A stretch of DNA of 55,594 nucleotides from contig JAHJDH010000032.1 of NCBI GenBank assembly GCA_018812625.1, positions 1 through 55,594 of the forward strand, given 5' to 3'. The notes beneath the pieces were generated by a model, which saw only the letters and a list, made by a program, of their open reading frames with translations, was not told where the DNA came from and did no database searches. Positions within the stretch are counted from its first letter, which is position 1, and each line of letters starts with the position of its first letter. The stretch comes from Microcaldota archaeon (lineage in GTDB: Archaea > Micrarchaeota > Micrarchaeia > Anstonellales > Bilamarchaeaceae). Made by a program: the position numbers and the translations under genes. Shown here one piece after another: positions 7,427-14,592 of the stretch.

Positions 7427-8728
7427 ATGAGAAAAGTACTTATTCTTGGAGCAGCTGGCAGAGATTTTCATAACTTCAATGTATTTTTTAGAAAAAATAA
7501 AAATTACGAGGTGGTTGGATTCACTGCAACCCAGATTCCAAATATTGCAAACAGGAAGTATCCTGCAGAACTTGCAGGAGAATTATACCCAAACGGCATT
7601 CCAATCTTTGAGGAAAAAGACATGGAAAAACATATTACTGACAAAAAAATTGATGAAGTTTATTTCTCATATTCAGATGTTTCACACGAATATGTAATGC
7701 ATCTGGCATGCCGGGCGCAGGCATGCGGAGCAAGTTTCGTTCTTCTTGGACCAATAGAAACCATGATTAAGAGCAGCAAAAAAATAATCGCTGTTACAGG
7801 AGTTCGAACAGGAGTTGGAAAAACCACAGTGACAAGAGCAATTACAAAAAAGCTCAAAGAAAAAAATGTGAAATTTGTAGTTATCAGGCATCCCATGCCA
7901 TATGGAGACCTCGTAAAACAAAAAGTACAGAGATTTGCTACAATCGAGGATCTTGATTTGCATAACTGTACAATAGAAGAGCGGGAGGAGTATGAGCCGC
8001 ACTTGAAGGATGGGGTCATAGTATTTTCTGGAATTGACTATGAAGCTATTCTCAAAGAAGCAGAAAAAGAATCAGATGTGATAATCTGGGATGGAGGAAA
8101 TAATGACATTCCATTCTACAAACCAGATCTTTATATTACAGTAGCTGATGCGCTTCGTCCAGGAAATGAAATGTGGTATTATCCAGGAGAAACAAACTTC
8201 AGAGCAGCAGATGTAATAATCATCAACAAAACAAGCGAGAACCCAACAGATGTCAATAGAATCATGAAAAATGTAGAAAAGGTAAATCCAAACGCAGAAG
8301 TGATTGAAAGCGATATGGAGCTCTCGCCACTGGAAGAGAGAAACATCTATGGAAAGAAAGTTATTGTAATTGAGGATGGTCCTACAATCACTCATGGAGG
8401 CATGAGATTTGGTGCAGGATTTGAATATGCTGCAAGATGCGGTGCAGATATCATTGACCCAAGACCATATGCAGTTGGAAGTATCAAAGAAGCTTATGAG
8501 AAATACGATCATATGGGAGATGTTGTTCCTTCTTTGGGCTATTATGGAAAACAAAGAGAAGAGCTTATCAAGACAATAAAAAATAGCGACGCAGATTTAG
8601 TAGTCTCAGGAACTCCCATGCATCTTGGAAGCATTTTGAAGATAGATATCCCAGTTCTAGACATAAATTATACATTTGTCGAGAGAAAAGGAAGCTTGGG
8701 AAAAATAATTGAAAAGTTTTTGAAATAA
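7427..8728 (+). CDS. COG2403-type GTPase, cyclic 2,3-diphosphoglycerate synthetase family
   Basis: 433 residues. An N-terminal Rossmann-like part (MRKVLILGAAGRDFHNFN) is followed by a P-loop domain (about 125-260; GVRTGVGKTTVTR is the Walker A, IIWDGGNN the Walker B-like site) and an ADP/GTP-fold tail. This is the layout of archaeal predicted GTPase COG2403, the family containing cyclic 2,3-diphosphoglycerate synthetase, which makes the thermoprotectant cDPG from 2,3-bisphosphoglycerate. Many family members sit in organisms not known to make cDPG, so the exact reaction is uncertain. The start is the first ATG after the divergent promoter region. Confidence 0.85.
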   Translation: MRKVLILGAAGRDFHNFNVFFRKNKNYEVVGFTATQIPNIANRKYPAELAGELYPNGIPIFEEKDMEKHITDKKIDEVYFSYSDVSHEYVMHLACRAQACGASFVLLGPIETMIKSSKKIIAVTGVRTGVGKTTVTRAITKKLKEKNVKFVVIRHPMPYGDLVKQKVQRFATIEDLDLHNCTIEEREEYEPHLKDGVIVFSGIDYEAILKEAEKESDVIIWDGGNNDIPFYKPDLYITVADALRPGNEMWYYPGETNFRAADVIIINKTSENPTDVNRIMKNVEKVNPNAEVIESDMELSPLEERNIYGKKVIVIEDGPTITHGGMRFGAGFEYAARCGADIIDPRPYAVGSIKEAYEKYDHMGDVVPSLGYYGKQREELIKTIKNSDADLVVSGTPMHLGSILKIDIPVLDINYTFVERKGSLGKIIEKFLK

Positions 8729-9214
8729 TTATTTGTTTTCCCCTTTGTAAACTCCTTCATACGTGGAGGATGTTGCTTCGGCCAGTTTGATGAAGACCAT
8801 CTGGCCTATTTTTGCATCTTTTTTGAATTTTATACCATGCTCATTTTTAACAAGGAGAAGAGCCTCACTTCGGCCTTCATAACCTGGATCCCAAACTGCG
8901 CATTCAAGCGTAACCCCGCAGCGCAAGAGTGAAGAGCGGGGAAGACAAAGCCCTGCAACATTTTTTGGAATTCTTACATATTCATTGAATATTACTTTGT
9001 ATGCTCCAGGCTTTAGAGTAACAAAATCCCCGTCAAAAGATAAAGGTTCTACCTCGCTGATTTTGCGGTCTTTGTTATCAAAATCAATTATTCCTGCACT
9101 CTTGAAGGAATATACCTCCTTAAGTGAAATATCAACTCCAGAAGGCTGATATTGACTTGAATTGAGGACTTCCACTACATTTGCATTTTCCAGTTGTTGT
9201 TTTGGTAATAACAT
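8729..9214 (-). CDS. dUTPase / dCTP deaminase-family protein
   Basis: 161 residues from MLLPKQQLENANVVEV, with AAGGTGA just before the ATG. The longer frame to 9331 adds an unrelated hydrophobic segment and is rejected. Family motifs are QPSGVDISL, the trimer-interface PRSSLLRCGV and WDPGYEGRSEALLLV, which contribute to the nucleotide pocket. The enzyme most likely hydrolyses dUTP to dUMP, keeping uracil out of DNA and feeding dTMP synthesis. Archaeal relatives can also deaminate dCTP, and I cannot separate these by eye. Its stop abuts the end of the convergent GTPase gene. Confidence 0.85.
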   Translation of the reverse strand: MLLPKQQLENANVVEVLNSSQYQPSGVDISLKEVYSFKSAGIIDFDNKDRKISEVEPLSFDGDFVTLKPGAYKVIFNEYVRIPKNVAGLCLPRSSLLRCGVTLECAVWDPGYEGRSEALLLVKNEHGIKFKKDAKIGQMVFIKLAEATSSTYEGVYKGENK

Positions 9215-9344
9215 ATTTTCACCTTGGTTGTACTGTCTAGCTATAGCAGCTGGATAAGACAATCCAGTGCAAATGATATAACATAAAACTCCCAGGAAAA
9301 GATTATAAGTATTGTTTAAAAAATCAGGCAACTAAGAGATAAGC

Positions 9345-9878
9345 ATGAAGGAAACTGTCATGAAGCTTTTTCTTATGCAACTTCAATATGCTGGAATTCC
9401 AGAAGATGCATACCATTTCCTGCCAGAATCACAGCGAAAGTTACTAATTGAAAAAAAAGGAAGATTTTTCCTTAGAGACGAAGAGAGGAAGAAGATAAGA
9501 GTTGTACTGACTGGAGGGGTTTTTGACATTCTTCATATAGGGCATATATTCACGCTTGAAGAAGCAAAAAAACAAGGCGATCTTCTCATTGTGGCAGTTG
9601 CAAAGGATGAGATGATTCGAAAGAAAAACCGTGAGCCCATTCATGAACAAGATTACAGAAAGATTATGGTAGGCTCTCTGAAAATGGTTGATCTTGCACT
9701 GTCTGGTTTTGAGAATCCGCAAGATATGATTGAGTTCATCAGACCAGATGTAATTGCATATGGATATGACCAAAAAGAATTCCTAAAACCAAATGGAATT
9801 GAAATTATCAAGGTTTCGAAGAAGATAGATGACCGAAAATTCAAGACCAGAAAAATCCTTGAGGACCTTGGCCTGTGA
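9345..9878 (+). CDS. Nucleotidyltransferase, probable FAD synthase RibL type
   Basis: 177 residues. A GGVFDILHIGHIFTLEEA segment (about 53-70) carries the HxGH motif of the cytidylyltransferase-like superfamily, followed by VAVAKDEMIRKKNREPIHEQDYR and the closing KVSKKIDDRKFKTRKI, similar in place to the ISSTRIR-type motif. Archaeal RibL transfers AMP from ATP to FMN to give FAD. Glycerol-3-phosphate cytidylyltransferase is the main alternative. The about 50-residue helical N-terminal extension before the catalytic fold is longer than the compact RibL I know of. Start at 9345, with an ATG at 9360 also possible. Confidence 0.75.
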   Translation: MKETVMKLFLMQLQYAGIPEDAYHFLPESQRKLLIEKKGRFFLRDEERKKIRVVLTGGVFDILHIGHIFTLEEAKKQGDLLIVAVAKDEMIRKKNREPIHEQDYRKIMVGSLKMVDLALSGFENPQDMIEFIRPDVIAYGYDQKEFLKPNGIEIIKVSKKIDDRKFKTRKILEDLGL

Positions 9879-9882
9879 AATA

Positions 9883-9890
9883 TTTATAAA
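9883..9890 (+). promoter_or_regulatory. TATA box for the 135-aa gene
   Basis: TTTATAAA preceded by GTGAAATA, a good BRE/TATA pair. An archaeal start site normally lies about 26 bases downstream of the box centre, near 9912, which coincides with an in-frame ATG. That argues for a leaderless message. Confidence 0.5.
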
Positions 9891-9911
9891 CTTGTTATGA
9901 GTTCTACAGTC

Positions 9912-10304
9912 ATGTTCAGTGGATTCCTTGGCCAATTTAGACCCGTCACGACACAAACAACTAAAGAAAATGAGCCTGAAACAACTCAGAAGCCCCCAGA
10001 ATCACAAAAATCAAATGATTCGGAATCATTCTTAAGTAGTGCAAAAACAAAGACATTTATCAAAAAATGGTCACAGAAAACCAGAGATGGAAAGTCATTG
10101 TATACAAAAAGAGGAGTCGTTGGTCTTCTAAAAACCCTTTTCCAAAATCCAGGACTTGAGTCAGACAGTGATGTACTTGGTACTGCAGAAGAACTTTTAT
10201 CCATGCTAGGAGGCATGGATGGACTCAGCGGATTCCTTATGGGCTGGAAAGCAAAATCTGAAGGCATAATAAAAGGCCTCAAAAGCGTTGTTGGAGCAGA
10301 ATGA
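9912..10304 (+). CDS. Hypothetical protein with disordered N terminus
   Basis: 130 residues from MFSGFLGQFRPV. The ATG at 9897 is in frame, but the TATA box at 9883-9890 places transcription start at about 9912, so the later ATG is favoured. A Thr/Pro/Glu/Ser-rich linker (about 10-45) precedes a compact helical C-terminal domain (KTFIKKWSQKTRDGKSLY to the end). Its Gly-rich stretch SMLGGMDGLSGFLMGW could be a membrane-seeking or packing helix. It overlaps the following mini zinc-ribbon gene by four bases (ATGA). No known family recognised. Confidence 0.6.
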   Translation: MFSGFLGQFRPVTTQTTKENEPETTQKPPESQKSNDSESFLSSAKTKTFIKKWSQKTRDGKSLYTKRGVVGLLKTLFQNPGLESDSDVLGTAEELLSMLGGMDGLSGFLMGWKAKSEGIIKGLKSVVGAE

Positions 10305-10432
10305 CTAACGATGAGAAAGTTCGGAAATTTGTAAGTGAAGGCATTTGTCCAGTCTGTCAGAATAAACTAGCACACAAAGAAGGCTGTCTTGAGTGTGAAG
10401 GCTGCGGATGGGGCCTTTGCGAAGAAGGATGA
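10301..10432 (+). CDS. Mini zinc-ribbon protein (43 aa)
   Basis: The reading frame begins at the ATGA overlap with the previous gene and encodes 43 residues. Four to five cysteines are arranged CPVCQ, then CLECEGCGWGLC, i.e. two CxxC knuckles of a zinc ribbon. Similar ribbons end adenosylcobalamin-dependent ribonucleotide reductases and occur as stand-alone archaeal proteins. It is probably a small metal-binding adaptor for nucleic acid or protein. Strict four-base coupling to the gene before it supports its being real. Confidence 0.65.
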   Translation: MTNDEKVRKFVSEGICPVCQNKLAHKEGCLECEGCGWGLCEEG

Positions 10433-10440
10433 TTTATAAC
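10433..10440 (+). promoter_or_regulatory. TATA box ahead of the tRNA-Asn leader
   Basis: TTTATAAC lies directly after the zinc-ribbon stop codon. The expected start site, about 26 bases downstream of the box centre, is near 10463, immediately before the hairpin at 10467. It would give a tRNA-Asn precursor with a leader of about 50 nt, or a separate small RNA. Confidence 0.45.
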
Positions 10441-10466
10441 TACATATCATCAAATATCCCTTAATT

Positions 10467-10511
10467 GCCTCGGTAGATTGGATTGAACTTCGTTCAATGC
10501 GCTACCGAAGC
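10467..10511 (+). ncRNA. Leader hairpin duplicating the tRNA-Asn 5' end
   Basis: A 45-nt hairpin. The outer stem GCCTCGGTAG (10467-10476) pairs with CTACCGAAGC (10502-10511) with one A/C mismatch. The inner stem ATTGAAC/GTTCAAT closes a TTC loop. The outer 5' strand is identical to the first ten bases of tRNA-Asn (10517-10526), so the leader could pair with the tRNA 3' acceptor strand, or its 3' strand could pair with the tRNA 5' strand. It may be part of the tRNA precursor or an independent small RNA. Confidence 0.5.
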
Positions 10512-10516
10512 TATAT

Positions 10517-10641
10517 GCCTCGGTAGCTCAGCTGGTTAGAGCGGCTGACTGTTATTCCAACTTTTGGAAAAAGTTGGATCAAAACTGATTTTTTCAGTTA
10601 CAGACATCAGCAGGCCGGAAGTTCGAATCCTCCCCGAGGCG
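10517..10641 (+). tRNA. tRNA-Asn (GUU) with anticodon-loop intron
   Basis: Acceptor GCCTCGG pairs with CCGAGGC, discriminator G, no encoded CCA. The D arm GCTC-AGCTGGTTA-GAGC, the anticodon stem GCTGA/TCAGC and the anticodon GTT (10551-10553) are clear. A 51-nt intron (about 10555-10605) sits at position 37/38. The T stem GGAAG/CCTCC has one A-C mismatch, which is unusual. Variable loop AGGCC. The intron core matches the tRNA-Glu anticodon intron at 28 of 33 positions. Splicing would use the archaeal endonuclease plus the RtcB encoded nearby. Confidence 0.93.
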
Positions 10642-10770
10642 CATATTCATCAATGAAATACAGCAAATACTAAAAACAACAACACCAAATTTTATCGACG
10701 CAAATATGACGTATTTTTTTCTCCGACGTGAAAATGCAGATTATTAATCTAGATGCTGCATAACTGCATT

Positions 10771-10906
10771 GCGTGAAAACGCGAAAAACCAGGCCATGTG
10801 CCTGGAGTGTACGGAGGTGCACATCATGGGGAAAAAACCAAAGCCAAAATCTGATTAAAGCTAACATTTTCATTAGCAATAAATATCATTTTCTTTTTTT
10901 TCTTTT
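10771..10906 (+). ncRNA. Candidate structured small RNA with terminator
   Basis: No protein gene fills 10642-10922, but there is clear secondary structure. Hairpin 1 is GCGT-GAAA-ACGC (10771-10782, GNRA loop). Hairpin 2 is CCAGGC-CATGT-GCCTGG (10789-10805). Hairpin 3 is GTGTAC-GGAG-GTGCAC (10807-10822), which exposes a strong ribosome binding site, GGAGGTG, six bases before ATG. That ATG (10829) would encode only MGKKPKPKSD. A weak GCTAA/TTAGC hairpin (10860-10877) and a T-rich run (10889-10906) look like an end signal. It is either a small RNA or a leader controlling the 52-aa gene at 10923. Confidence 0.35.
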
Positions 10907-10922
10907 AACTGGAGGCGATCAT

Positions 10923-11081
10923 ATGTTTGAAGGAGAATCACATTGCTGCATTTGTAAAAATCAACCTGAAAAACAGGTATTTAAACTAACAATAAGTGGG
11001 TATTCAAAAACATTCTGCCAGAAATGTTTATCTGAACGCGATAAGGAGGTATCAAAAATCCTGCTTGAGCACAGAGATTAA
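10923..11081 (+). CDS. Small CxxC zinc-binding protein (52 aa)
   Basis: Starts at an ATG preceded by GGAGGCGAT, a good ribosome binding site. The frame extends upstream to 10773, but that part runs through the hairpin RNA and is not protein-like. The 52 residues carry a CxC-C-x2-C site (HCCICKNQ) and a second knuckle (FCQKCLSE), typical of a small treble-clef or zinc-ribbon fold. The tail is helical and charged. It sits nine bases before the ZIP transporter gene, so a metal-linked role or simple co-transcription is possible. Confidence 0.65.
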   Translation: MFEGESHCCICKNQPEKQVFKLTISGYSKTFCQKCLSERDKEVSKILLEHRD

Positions 11082-11090
11082 AAAGAATGG

Positions 11091-11858
11091 ATGATCATGG
11101 AAATTGGGAATATAGAAATACCACTGGCACTTACAATACTTGCAGGACTTTCAACTGGAATTGGAAGCCTCATCTCACTATTTATCACAAATTTCAAAAA
11201 GAAATACCTTGTTTTCGCACTGGGACTTTCTGCCGGAGTTATGATATACGTTTCTTTTGCAGAGCTTCTGGCTACTGCAATTGAAGGAGTTGGTTTTGGC
11301 CCGGCCAATCTGGCATTCTTTGTCGGAATTGTCTTTATTATGGCAATTGATTTTCTCATGCCGCACAACTATATTGGAGAACATGTCAAGGTAGATAAGA
11401 AAAACAAAAAGCTGATGACTGCAGGGGTTTTCACAGCAATAGGAATAGCAATACATAATTTCCCCGAAGGCCTTGCAGTTTTTGTCAGTGCACTTGGGGA
11501 TATAACAGTAGGAGTTCCTCTTGCTTTTGCAATTGCAATGCACAATATCCCAGAGGGAATTGCAGTTGCAATGCCAATATATTATGCAACCAAAAGCAAA
11601 GCAAAGGCTTTCTGGGTATCTCTTTTATCAGGGGTTGCAGAACCAGTTGGAGCAGTTATAGGAATATTGATCCTGGCACCTTTCCTCACAACAGACATCA
11701 TGTCTCTTCTTCTTGCATTTGTTGCAGGAATCATGATATTCATAAGCTTCGATGAGCTTCTTCCACTATCTCTCAAAGAAGAAAGTCATGCGCATCTTTC
11801 TATTCTTGGCCTGTTTTTAGGAATGGCGATAATGGCTCTGAGCCTTGAGCTTATTTAG
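11091..11858 (+). CDS. ZIP-family metal (zinc) transporter
   Basis: 255 residues with about eight membrane segments, the ZIP family size (ZupT-like). The paired metal-site helices are intact: IGIAIHNFPEGLAVF in helix 4 and AIAMHNIPEGIAVAM in helix 5. The cytoplasmic loop (KVDKKNKKLMT) is short. It imports Zn2+ or other divalent cations into the cytoplasm. An alternative ATG at 11097 would remove two residues. The small zinc-binding protein gene is directly upstream. Its end overlaps the convergent methyltransferase gene by eight bases. Confidence 0.93.
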   Translation: MIMEIGNIEIPLALTILAGLSTGIGSLISLFITNFKKKYLVFALGLSAGVMIYVSFAELLATAIEGVGFGPANLAFFVGIVFIMAIDFLMPHNYIGEHVKVDKKNKKLMTAGVFTAIGIAIHNFPEGLAVFVSALGDITVGVPLAFAIAMHNIPEGIAVAMPIYYATKSKAKAFWVSLLSGVAEPVGAVIGILILAPFLTTDIMSLLLAFVAGIMIFISFDELLPLSLKEESHAHLSILGLFLGMAIMALSLELI

Positions 11859-12681
11859 AATTTTTGGTTGCCTCAATTGCAACAAAAGAAGGCATCTGTT
11901 CCCAGAATTCAAGAACAGTTTCATTTCCGATTATTGATTTCACAGATTTATCAGGAAAAAAGAATTTGCCAAATACATTTAATCGCATAAGAAGACGACT
12001 TAGAAGTGAGGCTTCTGCCATAGGAGACCTATGCTTTAATGAAATTTCATCAAATTTGGATATAGAAAAGCCACTTTTGAACAGATGATTAAAATAATAT
12101 TGAAATGGACGGTGATAGAGAACAACTCCCTTGTTCCAATGAGTACGATGTGGAACAGTGCATTGCTTGCCATAAATTCTGAGCTTGACGAAAAGCCCTT
12201 GGAGATCATTGTCAAATGAAGCCATCTTCATTGTATCGACCAGGGGATGGATAATTACAAATATCAAACGGCCATTATTTTTGAGAACACGTGAGCATTC
12301 TGCAAAAGTAGCTTCCAGATTCTTGACATTATGAAGAACCATGTTGGATACAATAAGATCAAAGGATGAATCTTTTATGCCATCAAGACTTTCGGAACTC
12401 AAATTATGATATTTGATTCCAAGAGACTTTCTTTTTTCCTTTTCCTTTGCAATTTTCACTAGTTCTGCAGATATGTCAATCCCAGTAACTTCTGCCCCAA
12501 GTTCTGCAACTTTTCTTGAGAAATAGCCTTCACCACAGCCAAGATCAAGAACTTTTTTGTCCTTTATATTCCCAACCATTTCTAGCATTGCAGGAGTAAT
12601 ATAAGTTCTTTGTGAATGGCTTCCAGTTTCTCCTATTATATCGACATAGTTAGAAGCTGCCTTATCCCAGTTGCTCTTCAT
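11851..12681 (-). CDS. SAM-dependent class I methyltransferase
   Basis: 276 residues. The SAM-binding loop VLDLGCGEGYFSRKVAELG (about 44-62), acidic strand 2 end VTGIDIS and motif FDLIVSNMVLHNV are those of UbiE/Methyltransf_11-type enzymes. A long C-terminal part (VPHRTHWNKGVVLYHRPFQYY) resembles small-molecule methyltransferases with a lid that binds substrate. The acceptor cannot be named. The gene is transcribed alone, divergent from the alcohol dehydrogenase gene. Confidence 0.85.
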   Translation of the reverse strand: MKSNWDKAASNYVDIIGETGSHSQRTYITPAMLEMVGNIKDKKVLDLGCGEGYFSRKVAELGAEVTGIDISAELVKIAKEKEKRKSLGIKYHNLSSESLDGIKDSSFDLIVSNMVLHNVKNLEATFAECSRVLKNNGRLIFVIIHPLVDTMKMASFDNDLQGLFVKLRIYGKQCTVPHRTHWNKGVVLYHRPFQYYFNHLFKSGFSISKFDEISLKHRSPMAEASLLSRLLMRLNVFGKFFFPDKSVKSIIGNETVLEFWEQMPSFVAIEATKNSK

Positions 12682-12741
12682 AGATGCAATATGACAGGTA
12701 AAATCATATAAGATGCTTTATTTTGCAATGAAAATTAGAGA

Positions 12742-12751
12742 ATATTTAAAT
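12742..12751 (+). promoter_or_regulatory. TATA box of the alcohol dehydrogenase gene
   Basis: ATATTTAAAT with centre about 26 bases before 12773, which is exactly the ATG, so the message is predicted to be leaderless. No ribosome binding site is present, in agreement. Confidence 0.5.
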
Positions 12752-12772
12752 GATAAATAGGCAGATCAAATA

Positions 12773-13924
12773 ATGGAAAATTTTGAATATCAGTGCCAGA
12801 CAAAAATCATTTTTGGAAAAGAAACAGAAAACCAAGCTGGAGAAGAAATTAATAAGCTTGGAAAAAAAGTCCTTTTGCACTATGGCAGCGGAAGCATAAA
12901 GAAAAGCGGACTGTATGATCGGATTGTAGAGAGTCTGAAAAAGGCAAATGTAGAGTTTGTTGAGCTTTCTGGAGTAGTCCCAAATCCAAGACTTAGTTTA
13001 GTTAAAGAAGGAGTAGAACTTTGCAAAAAAGAGGATGTAGATTGCATTCTTGCAGTTGGAGGAGGAAGCGTAATAGATTCTGCGAAGGCAATTGGAGCAG
13101 GAGCAGTTTATGATGGGAATGTCTGGGATTTCTTTGAAGGGAAAATAATTGAAAAATCACTTCCAGTTGGAGTTGTTTTGACAATATCTGCAGCAGGCTC
13201 TGAAGCAAGCAATGCAACAGTAATAACTAATGAAGATGGACCAAGAAAAGCTTCGTCGCATGGAAACATAAGGCCAAAGTTTGCCATTCTGAATCCAGAG
13301 CTGACATATTCTGTTTCAAAAGACCAAACGGCAAATGGAATTGCAGATATGATGGCGCACATTTTTGAGAGATATTTTACCAATTCAAAGTCAGTGGATT
13401 TGACAGACAAGCTTTGTGAAGGTGCTCTTAGATCAATAGTAAAAAACGGGAGAATAGTGATGAGCGAGCCGGAAAATTATGATGCCAGGGCAAACCTTAT
13501 GTGGGCAAGCACTCTTGCACATAACGGACTTCTCGGAACAGGAAGAGAAGAAGACTGGGCATCTCATGGGATAGAGCATCAGCTCAGTGCATTTTATGAT
13601 ATCCCACATGGCGCTGGTCTTGCAATTATTTTCCCCGCCTGGATGAGATATGTAGTTAAACAGGATATTTCAAGATTTGCCCAATTTGCAAGAGAGGTAT
13701 GGAAAATTGATGAATGCTGCGATGAGGATATGGCAATCCAAGCAATAGAAAAAACAAAAGAATTCTTCAAAGAACTTGGACTTCCAACCTCTCTCTCCGA
13801 GCTAAATATCTATAATGAAAAATTCGTGGAAATGGCAAAAATCTGTGCAGGTTCAGGAAGAAGAGGCAATTTTGTTAGATTGAAATCAGAAGATATCGAG
13901 AGAATATATGAATTGGCAAAATGA
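12773..13924 (+). CDS. Iron-dependent alcohol dehydrogenase (YqhD/Bdh type)
   Basis: 383 residues of the Fe-ADH family, reducing aldehydes to alcohols with NAD(P)H. The N-terminal CQTKIIFG, the nucleotide-binding VGGGSVIDSAKAIG (about 97-110), and the metal ligands in GIADMMAHIFERYF and GIEHQLSAFYDIPHGAGLAII are present. The fusion of features matches bacterial butanol-dehydrogenase/YqhD enzymes more than archaeal ADHs, so horizontal acquisition is plausible. It would dispose of reductant in fermentation or detoxify aldehydes. It stands alone with a leaderless promoter. Confidence 0.93.
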   Translation: MENFEYQCQTKIIFGKETENQAGEEINKLGKKVLLHYGSGSIKKSGLYDRIVESLKKANVEFVELSGVVPNPRLSLVKEGVELCKKEDVDCILAVGGGSVIDSAKAIGAGAVYDGNVWDFFEGKIIEKSLPVGVVLTISAAGSEASNATVITNEDGPRKASSHGNIRPKFAILNPELTYSVSKDQTANGIADMMAHIFERYFTNSKSVDLTDKLCEGALRSIVKNGRIVMSEPENYDARANLMWASTLAHNGLLGTGREEDWASHGIEHQLSAFYDIPHGAGLAIIFPAWMRYVVKQDISRFAQFAREVWKIDECCDEDMAIQAIEKTKEFFKELGLPTSLSELNIYNEKFVEMAKICAGSGRRGNFVRLKSEDIERIYELAK

Positions 13925-13949
13925 CAAAATATTAAAATGAATATACAGA

Positions 13950-14531
13950 ATGGAAGTTATGCTAACTCGAATATTCCTAATTGGTCTTGTGATAGTAGCG
14001 CTTAGTACTTTTTCTTTTGCTGGAAGTTGCGCACTTGATTCGTTTACTAAATCATGCAATGATTGTTCATTTGATGAAAGCGGGAAAATGGATAAGGAAT
14101 GCTACGAGGCAATTCAGGAAGCTGGAACAGGTTGCATTGCAACCACATATCCGATGATGAGCATAAAGTATGCATTTGGAAGCTGTCCTCATATGGACGA
14201 ATGTGTGAGCAGACTCAGTACATGCAAGGAATTGTTCAAAACAGGATCAGATGCAAGAGATTGCAACAATGCAGAAATGATCGAATGTTTTAAGACTGCA
14301 GATAGGTGCGCAGAAGCATCAAATAGAGTATGCGTAGAAGGCAAAACAGAGAAAGATGCTGGATTCAACAATGTTTCTGCTGGAGGAACAGTACCAGACA
14401 AACCAGCTGTCAATGAAACCAAACCACCATCAAAACAAGAAAGAGAAGCTCCTCTTTGGGATTTTGTTTGCGGAGAGGCCTTCATTTTAGTGGGATTGCT
14501 CATGATAGCGATTTTTATAAAAAATGAATAG
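13950..14531 (+). CDS. Secreted cysteine-rich protein with C-terminal anchor
   Basis: 193 residues: signal peptide (about 1-24, ending TFSFAG), a compact domain with about 14 cysteines (SCALDSFTKSCNDCSF, ECYEAI, CPHMDECVSRLSTC), a Pro/Lys linker and one C-terminal membrane segment (FVCGEAFILVGLLMIAIFI). It is expected to be a membrane-tethered surface domain held by disulfides. It follows the alcohol dehydrogenase by 25 bases. A shorter start at MLTRIFLIG (13959) is possible. Family not recognised. Confidence 0.65.
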   Translation: MEVMLTRIFLIGLVIVALSTFSFAGSCALDSFTKSCNDCSFDESGKMDKECYEAIQEAGTGCIATTYPMMSIKYAFGSCPHMDECVSRLSTCKELFKTGSDARDCNNAEMIECFKTADRCAEASNRVCVEGKTEKDAGFNNVSAGGTVPDKPAVNETKPPSKQEREAPLWDFVCGEAFILVGLLMIAIFIKNE

Positions 14532-14532
14532 G

Positions 14533-14542
14533 TTTATATATA
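14533..14542 (+). promoter_or_regulatory. TATA box of the DEAD-box helicase gene
   Basis: TTTATATATA centred near 14537 predicts transcription from about 14564 and a 5' leader of about 29 nt containing GTGAGAT before the ATG at 14593. Confidence 0.45.
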
Positions 14543-14592
14543 AGTAAAGAGATAATTACATAGAATTACTCTTTTTACCAAAAAGTGAGATA

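Noticed and set aside
7408-7427. TGATCAAAATCAGTTTA near the start of the GTPase gene, similar to the tRNA intron core GATCAAAACTGATT.
   Set aside because: Only a short A+T-rich match, no flanking intron features, and it lies in a promoter region.
10773-10922. Extending the 52-aa zinc-binding protein upstream to 10773.
   Set aside because: The upstream part runs through a three-hairpin RNA region and reads unlike protein; GGAGGCGAT supports the ATG at 10923.
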